64,000 nt of DNA from Crocinitomicaceae bacterium. GTDB lineage: Bacteria; Bacteroidota; Bacteroidia; Flavobacteriales_D; Crocinitomicaceae. Every line of letters begins with the position of its first letter. The stretch's first letter is position 1. Below, in pieces: positions 7,147 through 14,980 of this stretch. The position numbers were made by a program, and so were the translations under genes. The DNA lies in assembly GCA_024643555.1 (NCBI GenBank), contig JAHEMQ010000001.1, positions 39,383 through 103,382 on the forward strand, in the 5' to 3' direction. The notes under the pieces are model-generated. The model made no database searches. It saw only the letters and a list, made by a program, of their open reading frames with translations, and was not told where the DNA came from.

Positions 7147-10100
7147 TGGAAGATTAGCTCATCTATAAACATCCATGTTGGATTTCCAGCACCTAAATGC
7201 CAGCTCGGACAATTTCCGGGATTCACAATGGTATATCGAATACTTTTGATTTTGCGAATTTTGTCGGTTTCGATGATTTGAGTGAAAGTAGTGTTAAAAG
7301 GATTTTTATCGTTCTGTGTTGCTTCTGGAATTGAAATAATCTGTGGATTTTGGTAAATGATTCCATCGTATGAAACCTCAAATCGAATTTCCTTCGGAAG
7401 GAATATCCAAGCTTTTTGGTCACGAATGCAAGATGCCCCAAATTCATGAATGGCCATCGGTTCTTTAAAGGTTACAGTTGCGACAATGTCTTTCCCGTAA
7501 TAACCTTGATAATCACCCGTTCTGAATTCACCGCCTCCGAAAAGTCCATCAATCAGAGCATTTTCGCCAGAAGCAGCATATTGATTGGAGTATTTAGTTT
7601 CAAGTGTTAAACTCACATTCGGATTTTTTCGAATGAATTGACTGGAAACGATAGCGCTTTCAGATTTGATTCCATTAGCATTCGTCCTAAATAGTTGAAG
7701 ATCGATGTTTGTTGTCTCTTTGATTTTAATCGGTTGAGCATAACTGTTCCATGGACCTTTATTCAAACGGTATTTCAATTCATAAGAATCCGACGGTGTT
7801 AGAACCACATGTCCTAATTCAAGGTACAACTCTTGATCAAAGATGCGTTGTTCTGTTTTTACGAATGGTGCCGGCACAACTTCCGAAGGGATTTCCGTTT
7901 GATAGAATTGTTCATAATTGGATTTGGAAGGTTTTTTATCCGTCATGTCAAATTCTAATTTTCCACCTAGCATTAAAGTTTTGTGGTCAATTTGAAAGTC
8001 TGGAATGATTTTCCCATTCCATTTTACTGAAGCTACGTAACAATTGGCAGCACTTTGATTGTTGCAGATGATCTCAATCTTTGTATGCGTTGCGTTGTCT
8101 ACATTTATCGTGGCTTTGCTGAAAAGTGGTCTACCAATTTGATACATGGTATTTCCTGGTGCAATGGGATAAAGTCCAAGCGAACTTAAGACATACCACG
8201 CACTCATTTGTCCACAGTCCTCATTTCCAGAAAGTCCATCTGGTTTTGCATGGTACATTTCTTTCAAAATACGATCCACGTAAAACTGTGTTTTGTATGG
8301 CGCATTGGTAAAGTTGTACAAATAAGCCATGTGATGCGATGGTTCGTTTCCATGTGCATATTGTCCGATTAAACCGGTAATGTCCGCTTGTTCACGTCCA
8401 GATAATTTCATTTCAGTGGTAAACAAGCGATCCAGCCATGCTTCCAAGGAGTCGCGTCCGCCCAATAAATTTGTTAAGACCTCTATTTCATGCGGAGCGT
8501 ACAAGGAGTATTGCCAGCTATTGGCTTCGGTATAATTGAAATTCACTTCCGAAGGGTCGAAAGGTCCATACCATTGAGCGCCACGACGAGCGCGCATGAA
8601 TTTGGTATTTGGATCAAAAAGATTTACGAAGGAAAAACTACGATTTCGGTAGGTTTTGGCTAATTCTTCATTTCCCATTTTAGTTGCCATTTCAGCAATG
8701 CAAAAGTCATCGTAAGCGTATTCTAAGGTTTTGGAAACGGATTCAGGTTCATCACTTGAACTCAAATATCCATTTTTTGCATAAGTCTGTTTTCCAAGTT
8801 CGTTGATGTTTGCTGTGAAATGCATGTCGTTCAGCGCTTTTTTTGCGTCGTATCCCATTCCTGCGGTTGAATTTTTTCCATCTAAACCTTTCATGAAGGC
8901 ATCTGAAATCACACTGACACTATGATAGCCAATCATACATTCCGTTTCGCATGCGGCCAATTCCCAAACAGGAAGATCTCCACCTTCATCGAATTGTCGT
9001 AAAAATGTTCGGATGAACTGTGTTGTTCGTTCTTGTTGAATCAAGGTAAACAATGGATGATTTCCTCGGTACGTATCCCAAAGTGAGAAAACAGTATATT
9101 GGTTGTCTTTAAATAATTGATGAATTTTTTGATCTCTTCCTCGGTAGCGTCCGTCTAAGTCACTCATCAGGTTTGGTGCTACCATAGAATGGTATAAACT
9201 CGTGTAAAAAATAATCGCATCCTCAAAATTCAAGGACTCAATTTTTATTTTACTGAGTTCATTGTTCCATTTCTCGACGTTTCGCGAATAGACTTGCATG
9301 AAGTCAAAGCGAGGGATTTCGAGTTGTAAGTTATGTGCCGCACCTTTTTGATCGACATGTGACATTCCTACTTTGACAAAGAGGACTTTTGTGTCATTTG
9401 GAAATTCGAGTAAAAGTTTATGTGTCCCAGCAATTTTCACTGGTTTTGCTGAAGTAAAGGGAACGGATGTTTCTAGGTGGAAATAAAAATGCTGTTCATT
9501 AGCCCATGCTTCTGAAATTCGTTTTCCTGCAATAGTCGAGTCGTTTAGAATTTCGAAACCTGCATCTAAAACTTTGTCACGGTAATCTAAATCCAACAAG
9601 ATGAATTTTTTCCCTTTTTTATTTTGAAAGGTGTATTCATGAATTCCGGATCGATCGCTGCATGTTAAACGAACTTTGATGTCCTCATCTTTTAGGTACA
9701 CCTCATAGTATCCGGCACGTGCTTTTTCCTCGTTATGTGAAAAACGGGATCCGTAGCCATTTTTGGGGTCAATGTACTTCCCTTGTAACTTTGCTTTTTT
9801 TCCAGATTGTGGGACAATCAACAAGTCTCCATAATCGGGCACTCCGGTACCACTTAAATGCGTGTGACTAAAACCATAAATGATGGAATCGGAATAATGG
9901 TATCCACCACAGCCATCCCAACCATCGTAACGTGTGTCAGGACTCAATTGCATCATTCCAAATGGCGTTGTAACTCCAGGAAAGGTATGACCATGTCCGC
10001 CTGTTCCAATCGTCGGCATCACGTACACATACGGATTAAAGGTGTCGGCTGGTTTTCCAATGATTTTTTGCGCTCGATCACTCGCCTCCATTACCTTGTT

Positions 10101-10160
10101 AACTTGTGTGTAGGAAAAAAAGCTGAGTGTACAGAATAAAGAACTAAATAGGGATTTCAT
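7143..10160 (-). CDS. Secreted glycoside hydrolase family 92 alpha-mannosidase with C-terminal accessory domains
   Basis: A signal peptide (residues 1-18) is followed by a full GH92 domain to about residue 760. Signatures include GTGGHGHTFPG at 52-62, FGMMQLSPDTR near 67-77, GFSHTHLSGTG at 96-106 and GNEDCGQMSAWYVLSSLGLYP near 644. GH92 enzymes are calcium-dependent exo-alpha-mannosidases that trim N-glycans or yeast mannan. At 1005 residues it is longer than the usual ~750: residues 765-860 look like a chitobiase-C-type beta domain and 870-1005 like a galactose-binding domain (YYGKDIVATVTF, PKEIRFEVSYDG). No T9SS tail and no lipobox are seen, so periplasmic location is likely. Its ATG overlaps the preceding stop in TGATG, implying translational coupling to the glycosyltransferase. 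Confidence 0.93.
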   Translation of the reverse strand: MKSLFSSLFCTLSFFSYTQVNKVMEASDRAQKIIGKPADTFNPYVYVMPTIGTGGHGHTFPGVTTPFGMMQLSPDTRYDGWDGCGGYHYSDSIIYGFSHTHLSGTGVPDYGDLLIVPQSGKKAKLQGKYIDPKNGYGSRFSHNEEKARAGYYEVYLKDEDIKVRLTCSDRSGIHEYTFQNKKGKKFILLDLDYRDKVLDAGFEILNDSTIAGKRISEAWANEQHFYFHLETSVPFTSAKPVKIAGTHKLLLEFPNDTKVLFVKVGMSHVDQKGAAHNLQLEIPRFDFMQVYSRNVEKWNNELSKIKIESLNFEDAIIFYTSLYHSMVAPNLMSDLDGRYRGRDQKIHQLFKDNQYTVFSLWDTYRGNHPLFTLIQQERTTQFIRTFLRQFDEGGDLPVWELAACETECMIGYHSVSVISDAFMKGLDGKNSTAGMGYDAKKALNDMHFTANINELGKQTYAKNGYLSSSDEPESVSKTLEYAYDDFCIAEMATKMGNEELAKTYRNRSFSFVNLFDPNTKFMRARRGAQWYGPFDPSEVNFNYTEANSWQYSLYAPHEIEVLTNLLGGRDSLEAWLDRLFTTEMKLSGREQADITGLIGQYAHGNEPSHHMAYLYNFTNAPYKTQFYVDRILKEMYHAKPDGLSGNEDCGQMSAWYVLSSLGLYPIAPGNTMYQIGRPLFSKATINVDNATHTKIEIICNNQSAANCYVASVKWNGKIIPDFQIDHKTLMLGGKLEFDMTDKKPSKSNYEQFYQTEIPSEVVPAPFVKTEQRIFDQELYLELGHVVLTPSDSYELKYRLNKGPWNSYAQPIKIKETTNIDLQLFRTNANGIKSESAIVSSQFIRKNPNVSLTLETKYSNQYAASGENALIDGLFGGGEFRTGDYQGYYGKDIVATVTFKEPMAIHEFGASCIRDQKAWIFLPKEIRFEVSYDGIIYQNPQIISIPEATQNDKNPFNTTFTQIIETDKIRKIKSIRYTIVNPGNCPSWHLGAGNPTWMFIDELIFH

Positions 10161-11185
10161 CAGTTAAATTTTCGTTTGTTGAATGCGGTAAAAACGGTGT
10201 TTTTTAGAAAATAATAATCCCAAATAATTTGACCGTTATAGCGAATAAAGGATCTTTTTTTTACGCGAAGCTGATTCCGTTTTTTGTAAAAACGTCCAAA
10301 TTGCACATATAGATTCATATGAGAAAGAAACACCATCCATGTGTTTTGTATTTTTCCAGAAAGTAAAAATTTGATACCTGCAATGCCATCTAAACACATG
10401 CGATAGAATAACATCGGTAGGAGTGGGCCGGCATGATTTTTCATTATCATGAACAAGCTGTTTCTGAAATTTAAATAAACTTTTTTAGGAGAATCATAAT
10501 TTAGGGTTCCACCACCTAAATGATAAACGGTACTTGCAGGGATACAGTAGAATTGATACCCTTGGTTTCCCAAGCGTAAACAAAGGTCAATTTCCTCCAT
10601 GTGTGCAAAGAAATCAGAATCAAATCCACGAACTTGATGAAACAATTCTGCACGAATTAACATCGCTGCACCGGATGTCCAAGTAACTGGTAGTTCAAAG
10701 TCGTATTGATTGTCATCTTTTTCAAGTGATTCAAAAATGCGACCACGACAGAATGGGAAATAATTCCGGTCGATAAAGCCTCCGGCCGCACCTGCGTGTT
10801 CAAATTCATCTTTGTTTGTCCAAGATTTTATTTTGGGTTGACAAGCGGCTACGGTGGGATGATTGTCTAAAAAATCCTTCAATGGTGTAATCCAATTTTC
10901 AGTTACCGCAACATCACTATTCAAAATGAGGTAATAATCATAGCTGCCATTTAATTGTTCCAGTGCCACATTGTAACCACCAGCAAAACCAAAGTTGCGT
11001 TTTAATTCGAGTAATTGAACGGTTGGAAATTGTTCGGTAAGAAATGAAATGGAATCATCGGTACTTCCGTTGTCAGCAACAACCACATCGTGATGGTCCG
11101 CATAGCTCAACACACTTGGAAGGTAAGATGCTAAATGATTTTTACCGTTGAAGTTCAGAATGACAATGGCTACACTTGTTTCCAT
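10160..11185 (-). CDS. Family 2 glycosyltransferase (rhamnosyltransferase-like)
   Basis: The N-terminal 220 residues form a GT-A fold: VAIVILNFNG at 5-14, VVADNGSTDDS, the metal-binding LNSD, and HMEEIDLCLRL typical of rhamnosyltransferase-like GT2 enzymes. The C-terminal 110 residues are basic and hydrophobic (FRNSLFMIMKNH, LFYRMCLDGIAGIKFLL), suggesting association with the inner membrane. These enzymes add a sugar from a nucleotide donor to a lipid-linked glycan. The sugar is not predictable. It lies between the GWxTD gene (gap 3 bases) and the GH92 gene (TGATG overlap), so it is cotranscribed with them. Confidence 0.88.
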   Translation of the reverse strand: METSVAIVILNFNGKNHLASYLPSVLSYADHHDVVVADNGSTDDSISFLTEQFPTVQLLELKRNFGFAGGYNVALEQLNGSYDYYLILNSDVAVTENWITPLKDFLDNHPTVAACQPKIKSWTNKDEFEHAGAAGGFIDRNYFPFCRGRIFESLEKDDNQYDFELPVTWTSGAAMLIRAELFHQVRGFDSDFFAHMEEIDLCLRLGNQGYQFYCIPASTVYHLGGGTLNYDSPKKVYLNFRNSLFMIMKNHAGPLLPMLFYRMCLDGIAGIKFLLSGKIQNTWMVFLSHMNLYVQFGRFYKKRNQLRVKKRSFIRYNGQIIWDYYFLKNTVFTAFNKRKFN

Positions 11186-11188
11186 TCC

Positions 11189-12631
11189 TTAGTATTGACG
11201 AAATAAATCGTTGCTATCACCACCCCAATGTTTGACATTGTTTTGATTTGGGTTATCCACGTTTCCGTTATAGGTATTCCTTTTTGCTAGAATTTGAGGC
11301 CATGCGGGATTTTTCAATTCCCCAATCATGTCCGAATGCAGTAGGCGATAGGCATTATTGACTAGGTCTGGGTTGTAAAAAACAAAGCGTTTGTTACTGT
11401 AAATTCCAATTTTATTGTAGGTCCAAATTTCATACGGATATTCTGAAGGTGAGGATTCCCTTGCGTTGATCTGGCTTGGTGCACCATATTTTAAATAAAC
11501 TCGACCACGATCGGTTTCAAATCCTTCTTGGAAATTATTTCCATAAATTTTTTGAACAAACACGACTTGCGATTTATACTTTAGCCAGGATTCATATGAG
11601 TTCGTTGGTGCTGTTAAGGTCCAATATCCTTGAATGTGCTTACGTGCATTTTTAATGTCCTTTTCTTTCAAGGTTTCAATGATGTTCCTTATTTCAGCAG
11701 GTTTGGAAATCGGAATAAGGCATTCCAAAAAATAAAACACACTATCTTCTGGAATAGATGCTTGAAAAGCTGGGTCCAACATCATGTTTTCCATTGTGAA
11801 CATCGAGTTGTTTTCGTTGCTGCGCTCAAAATCATAGGTTTGAATCGCTAGTATCTCATTGCTGTTCGTACTTATCCTGCATTCGATTTGATAGCTTCCA
11901 CTACTTAATTCTTCAATATTCACCGACTCAAACACAGGAACAACCTTGGATTTTGTCAGTGTGGAAGATTTAGTGAAACCTGCCATTTCAGATGCATCCT
12001 TCGTATTGATTATGCGATACGAGAAATGATAGGTGCTGTCTGGAATGGCCTCTGTTCCATAAAGCTCTAGGTACAATGGAATGTTCTTTGAGTCTGTGGC
12101 ATAAAAACTGGACAGCATCGGAATAATATGATATCCAGATTTCGTGAAATTGTTTTGTTCATCTGTCGGGTAGGCATATTCCGCAACCAGGACATCCGAG
12201 ATTTTGGTGTCTTTGGCAAAATCTTCGACTTGAATGGGAATCACACCCGAGATTTCCGAAGCTTCTTTGTTCACATCCATGAGGTTTAACTTCATCGAGT
12301 ACTTACCTGGATTCAATTGAACACGAATGACTTCATAAAAATCGTCTTGAACACTGTCAATGGCTTCTGGTGATTCCAAAATGTAGCGGTCGCTAAAAAC
12401 GGTTTGACTACTATCGCTGATGTCAACAGAAATTAAGACTTTCGCACGTAATCCTCGTCCTTCGTTATTAAAAACAACGGAATAAGAAACAAATTGCATG
12501 TAAATTTCAATGTAATTACCAACGTTCGGAGCATAGAACTGTTTGGTATCCAAATAGGTCTTCAATTTTGATCCTTGTGAGAAGGAAATGCTTTGAAAAA
12601 AGCAGAAGAGGATAAGAATGATTTTTTTCAT
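11189..12631 (-). CDS. Secreted GWxTD domain protein
   Basis: A clear signal peptide (MKKIILILFC to SFSQ) precedes about 460 mature residues. The C-terminal part carries the GWxTD domain: a YGNN run, then EGFETDRGRVYLKYGAP near residues 367-383 and PYEIWTY. The name-giving motif reads GFETD, with Phe in place of Trp. The family is widespread in Bacteroidota envelopes and has no established biochemical role. The ATG at 12631 is preferred over one two codons upstream because a TAACTTTA box at 12646-12639 ends a single base before the upstream ATG. It follows the helicase gene by about 26 bases and precedes the glycosyltransferase by 3. Confidence 0.85.
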   Translation of the reverse strand: MKKIILILFCFFQSISFSQGSKLKTYLDTKQFYAPNVGNYIEIYMQFVSYSVVFNNEGRGLRAKVLISVDISDSSQTVFSDRYILESPEAIDSVQDDFYEVIRVQLNPGKYSMKLNLMDVNKEASEISGVIPIQVEDFAKDTKISDVLVAEYAYPTDEQNNFTKSGYHIIPMLSSFYATDSKNIPLYLELYGTEAIPDSTYHFSYRIINTKDASEMAGFTKSSTLTKSKVVPVFESVNIEELSSGSYQIECRISTNSNEILAIQTYDFERSNENNSMFTMENMMLDPAFQASIPEDSVFYFLECLIPISKPAEIRNIIETLKEKDIKNARKHIQGYWTLTAPTNSYESWLKYKSQVVFVQKIYGNNFQEGFETDRGRVYLKYGAPSQINARESSPSEYPYEIWTYNKIGIYSNKRFVFYNPDLVNNAYRLLHSDMIGELKNPAWPQILAKRNTYNGNVDNPNQNNVKHWGGDSNDLFRQY

Positions 12632-12657
12632 GTGCATTTAAAGTTACAGAAAAAGCA

Positions 12658-14166
12658 TCAATCCTCAATATTCAATCGAATTTTTTGGGCCAACTGACGA
12701 TTGTAGGTTTCGAGTAAATACTTGAAATAATTATCTGTACTTTTGGAAATACACTTTGTATAATGTTTCAAGCGGTGCTCAATGTGATCTTGTATAACGT
12801 GCATTAAATCAAGCGCATGATCTAGGTCTTTTGCCGCTGTTTCAATCGCTTTAAAGTGGTTTTCGATGGATAAATCAATGGCTACTTTGCCTTTTTCACC
12901 ACGGTCCAAGCATTCATAATAACATTCTTTGATGTTAAATTCTTCGAGAATTGCCGATGGCATGTATTTATCGAATCCTTTTGGAAATTCAAATTCCACC
13001 TCAAATTCCATGTCCTCTAACTCAGAAATGCGCGATTCTAAGAAGCGATCTGGAAATTTAAAAGCATCTTGCCAATTGATGTAGTCCTGCCAATACCCAA
13101 AACGACGAACATTGTTCCCTAAATCAATGATTTGAAAATCGCTTTTGTTCGGGAGTTTTCTCGAACCACGTCCGATCATTTGATGATACAAGGTTAAGGA
13201 TCGTGTTGCACGGTTAATGATAATCGATTCAACCGTTGGCTCATCGAATCCCGTTGTAAGGATTCCGACCGAAGTTAGAATGGCGCCCGGAGTTACTTTG
13301 AACCACTGAATCACATCCTTTCGATCTTTGTCGCTAAATGTTGAATCCAAGTGACGAATGTTATACTTCAGCTTTTTAAAGGATTCCTCCACGCGACGTG
13401 AGGTTTCTATTCCGGCGTTAAAAATTAAAGTTTTCTTTCCTAAACTTACTTCTTCATAGGCAAAGATCAATTTTTCTTGCATGAAATAATTGCTGTACAA
13501 CAAATCAGAACTACTGACCGTGAAATCACCGTTGGTTCCAATTTTCAATCCATGCAAATTCACATCGTATTGATAGGTTTCCGCATTGGACAAATATCCG
13601 CCTTCAATCAAATTCGAAATGGATTCACCCACTAGTAATTTGTTGTAATTGTCTTTTAAGGGTAGATTGCGATTCGAACTTAAAGGGGTAGCAGTAACTC
13701 CGAGAATATTCGCGTCCTCATAAAATTGAAAGATTTTTCGAAAGCTGTTGTAGTGCGCCTCATCAACAATCACCAATCCGACGTCGGCGATAAAATTGTC
13801 ATTTTCATTTAAGCGATTATTCAAGGTTTCCACCATGGCGATGAAACATTGGTAATCACCTTGGTCATCTAATAGTTTCACCTCTGAATTAATGACTTTA
13901 TTGGCAACTTTGATTGCTGAAAGTTGCTGTGAAGTTTGAACCGAAAGTTCAATGCGGTGTGTTAAAATGAGCACTTTTTTGTTCCATTGCTCAATAAATC
14001 GACGCGCAATTTCAGAGAATATAACAGTTTTCCCACCTCCAGTTGGAAGTTGATAAAGCAAGTTAAAATTCGCTCCGTTTTTCCGAAGTTCGTCTAGAAC
14101 TTGGTTAACGGTTTGTTCTTGAAATGGGTAAAGCTTCTTCGCTTCGTATAGGTCGAAATCAATCAT
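12658..14166 (-). CDS. Superfamily 2 DEAD/DEAH-box helicase (SSL2/type III restriction-like)
   Basis: The 502-residue protein has the complete SF2 motor: Walker A PTGGGKT at 41-47, VDEAH (Walker B), VTATPLSS (motif III), LIFNAGIETSRR at the start of the second RecA lobe, and QMIGRGSRK (motif VI). The C-terminal 130 residues are acidic and helical and match no domain I recognise. Related SSL2/ResIII-type helicases unwind or translocate on DNA; no methylase or specificity subunit is nearby, so a restriction system is unlikely. The ATG at 14166 is chosen because the TTG seven codons upstream is the end of the promoter box. Confidence 0.88.
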   Translation of the reverse strand: MIDFDLYEAKKLYPFQEQTVNQVLDELRKNGANFNLLYQLPTGGGKTVIFSEIARRFIEQWNKKVLILTHRIELSVQTSQQLSAIKVANKVINSEVKLLDDQGDYQCFIAMVETLNNRLNENDNFIADVGLVIVDEAHYNSFRKIFQFYEDANILGVTATPLSSNRNLPLKDNYNKLLVGESISNLIEGGYLSNAETYQYDVNLHGLKIGTNGDFTVSSSDLLYSNYFMQEKLIFAYEEVSLGKKTLIFNAGIETSRRVEESFKKLKYNIRHLDSTFSDKDRKDVIQWFKVTPGAILTSVGILTTGFDEPTVESIIINRATRSLTLYHQMIGRGSRKLPNKSDFQIIDLGNNVRRFGYWQDYINWQDAFKFPDRFLESRISELEDMEFEVEFEFPKGFDKYMPSAILEEFNIKECYYECLDRGEKGKVAIDLSIENHFKAIETAAKDLDHALDLMHVIQDHIEHRLKHYTKCISKSTDNYFKYLLETYNRQLAQKIRLNIED

Positions 14167-14184
14167 TTTCGCAGTTGGGATTTG

Positions 14185-14192
14185 CAAAAATA
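14185..14192 (-). promoter_or_regulatory. -7 promoter box for the helicase-GWxTD-GT2-GH92 unit
   Basis: The minus strand reads TATTTTTG, an exact TAnnTTTG match that ends 18 bases before the helicase ATG. A TTG at 14217-14215 is a possible -33 element with a 22-base spacer. The final TTG of the box is in frame with the gene and mimics a start codon. Confidence 0.6.
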
Positions 14193-14213
14193 CAGCCTTT
14201 TCTTTGAATTAGA

Positions 14214-14951
14214 TCAATCCTTTTTTGATTGACTCCAATGATGAAGCAAAATTCCTGTGGCAATGGAAACATTTAAGGACTCAGCTTGCCCATAACCTGG
14301 TATGGTAACTGCTTGGCTGATATGGTTTTGAAGTCCTTCAGAAATTCCTTTCCCTTCATTTCCCATGATTAATATTTTTATTTCACTTGGATTAATTTCT
14401 TCCATTTTTTTACCATTCAACAACGCACCATGAATCGGAGCATTCAATTTTGGAATAAAATCAGCTAGGTTTTCGTAAAAAACAGGAATGCGAAATGCGC
14501 TACCCATAGAGGCTTGAATGACTTTGGAATTATAACAATGAACGGTATCCGATGAACAAACGATTTGCTTTATACCAAACCAATCTGCAGTACGAATGAT
14601 GGTTCCGAGGTTACCCGGGTCTTGGATACTTTCCAAAATCAATATTTTTTCATTTGCATCAAAAGAAGGGAGTTCCGGTTCTTTGAAGATTCCGATGATG
14701 CTTGGCGCTGAATTGAATTGAGAAATCCGTTCTATTTCACTTGAACTACAGGCATAACAAGGTAAGGATGGGTCTAAATGAACGGCTTCCGTTTTGTTTA
14801 CATAAAAAGAATGAACCAAATTTGGAAATTGTTGAGAAAGCTCTGTTACTAATTTTAGTCCTTCCACCAAAATCAACTTTTCCGCTGCACGATTTTTTTT
14901 CAAGTGCAGACTTTTAATCCATTTTATCTTTTGTAACGAAATTTTTTCCAA
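14214..14951 (-). CDS. TrmH/SpoU family RNA 2'-O-methyltransferase
   Basis: The 245-residue protein has an N-terminal substrate-binding region and a C-terminal SPOUT knot with all three motifs: ESIQDPGNLGTIIRTADWFG (motif 1), ILIMGNEGKGIS (motif 2) and TIPGYGQAESLNVSIATGI (motif 3). Such enzymes methylate the 2'-OH of a ribose in tRNA or 23S rRNA using SAM; which nucleotide is not predictable. The start is TTG, since no ATG or GTG lies in frame nearby and the family N-terminus (KIKWIKSLHLKKNR) begins just after. It diverges from tamL across a 29-base gap, an arrangement I recall as common in flavobacteria. Confidence 0.9.
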   Translation of the reverse strand: MEKISLQKIKWIKSLHLKKNRAAEKLILVEGLKLVTELSQQFPNLVHSFYVNKTEAVHLDPSLPCYACSSSEIERISQFNSAPSIIGIFKEPELPSFDANEKILILESIQDPGNLGTIIRTADWFGIKQIVCSSDTVHCYNSKVIQASMGSAFRIPVFYENLADFIPKLNAPIHGALLNGKKMEEINPSEIKILIMGNEGKGISEGLQNHISQAVTIPGYGQAESLNVSIATGILLHHWSQSKKD

Positions 14952-14963
14952 CTTGATTATTGT

Positions 14964-14971
14964 TATTTTTG
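14964..14971 (+). promoter_or_regulatory. -7 promoter box for tamL, nearly leaderless
   Basis: TATTTTTG matches TAnnTTTG exactly and ends only 9 bases before the ATG at 14981. A transcript from this box would have a leader of only a few bases. Confidence 0.55.
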
Positions 14972-14980
14972 CACTCAGGC

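Noticed and set aside
7143-11185. GH92, GH3 and glycosyltransferase genes as a polysaccharide utilisation locus
   Set aside because: No SusC/SusD pair, hybrid sensor or carbohydrate regulator is present, and the GH3 gene is in a separate unit.
12658-14166. Helicase as the restriction subunit of a type III or defence system
   Set aside because: No methyltransferase, specificity or nuclease domain is present in the gene or its neighbours; it travels with glycan genes.
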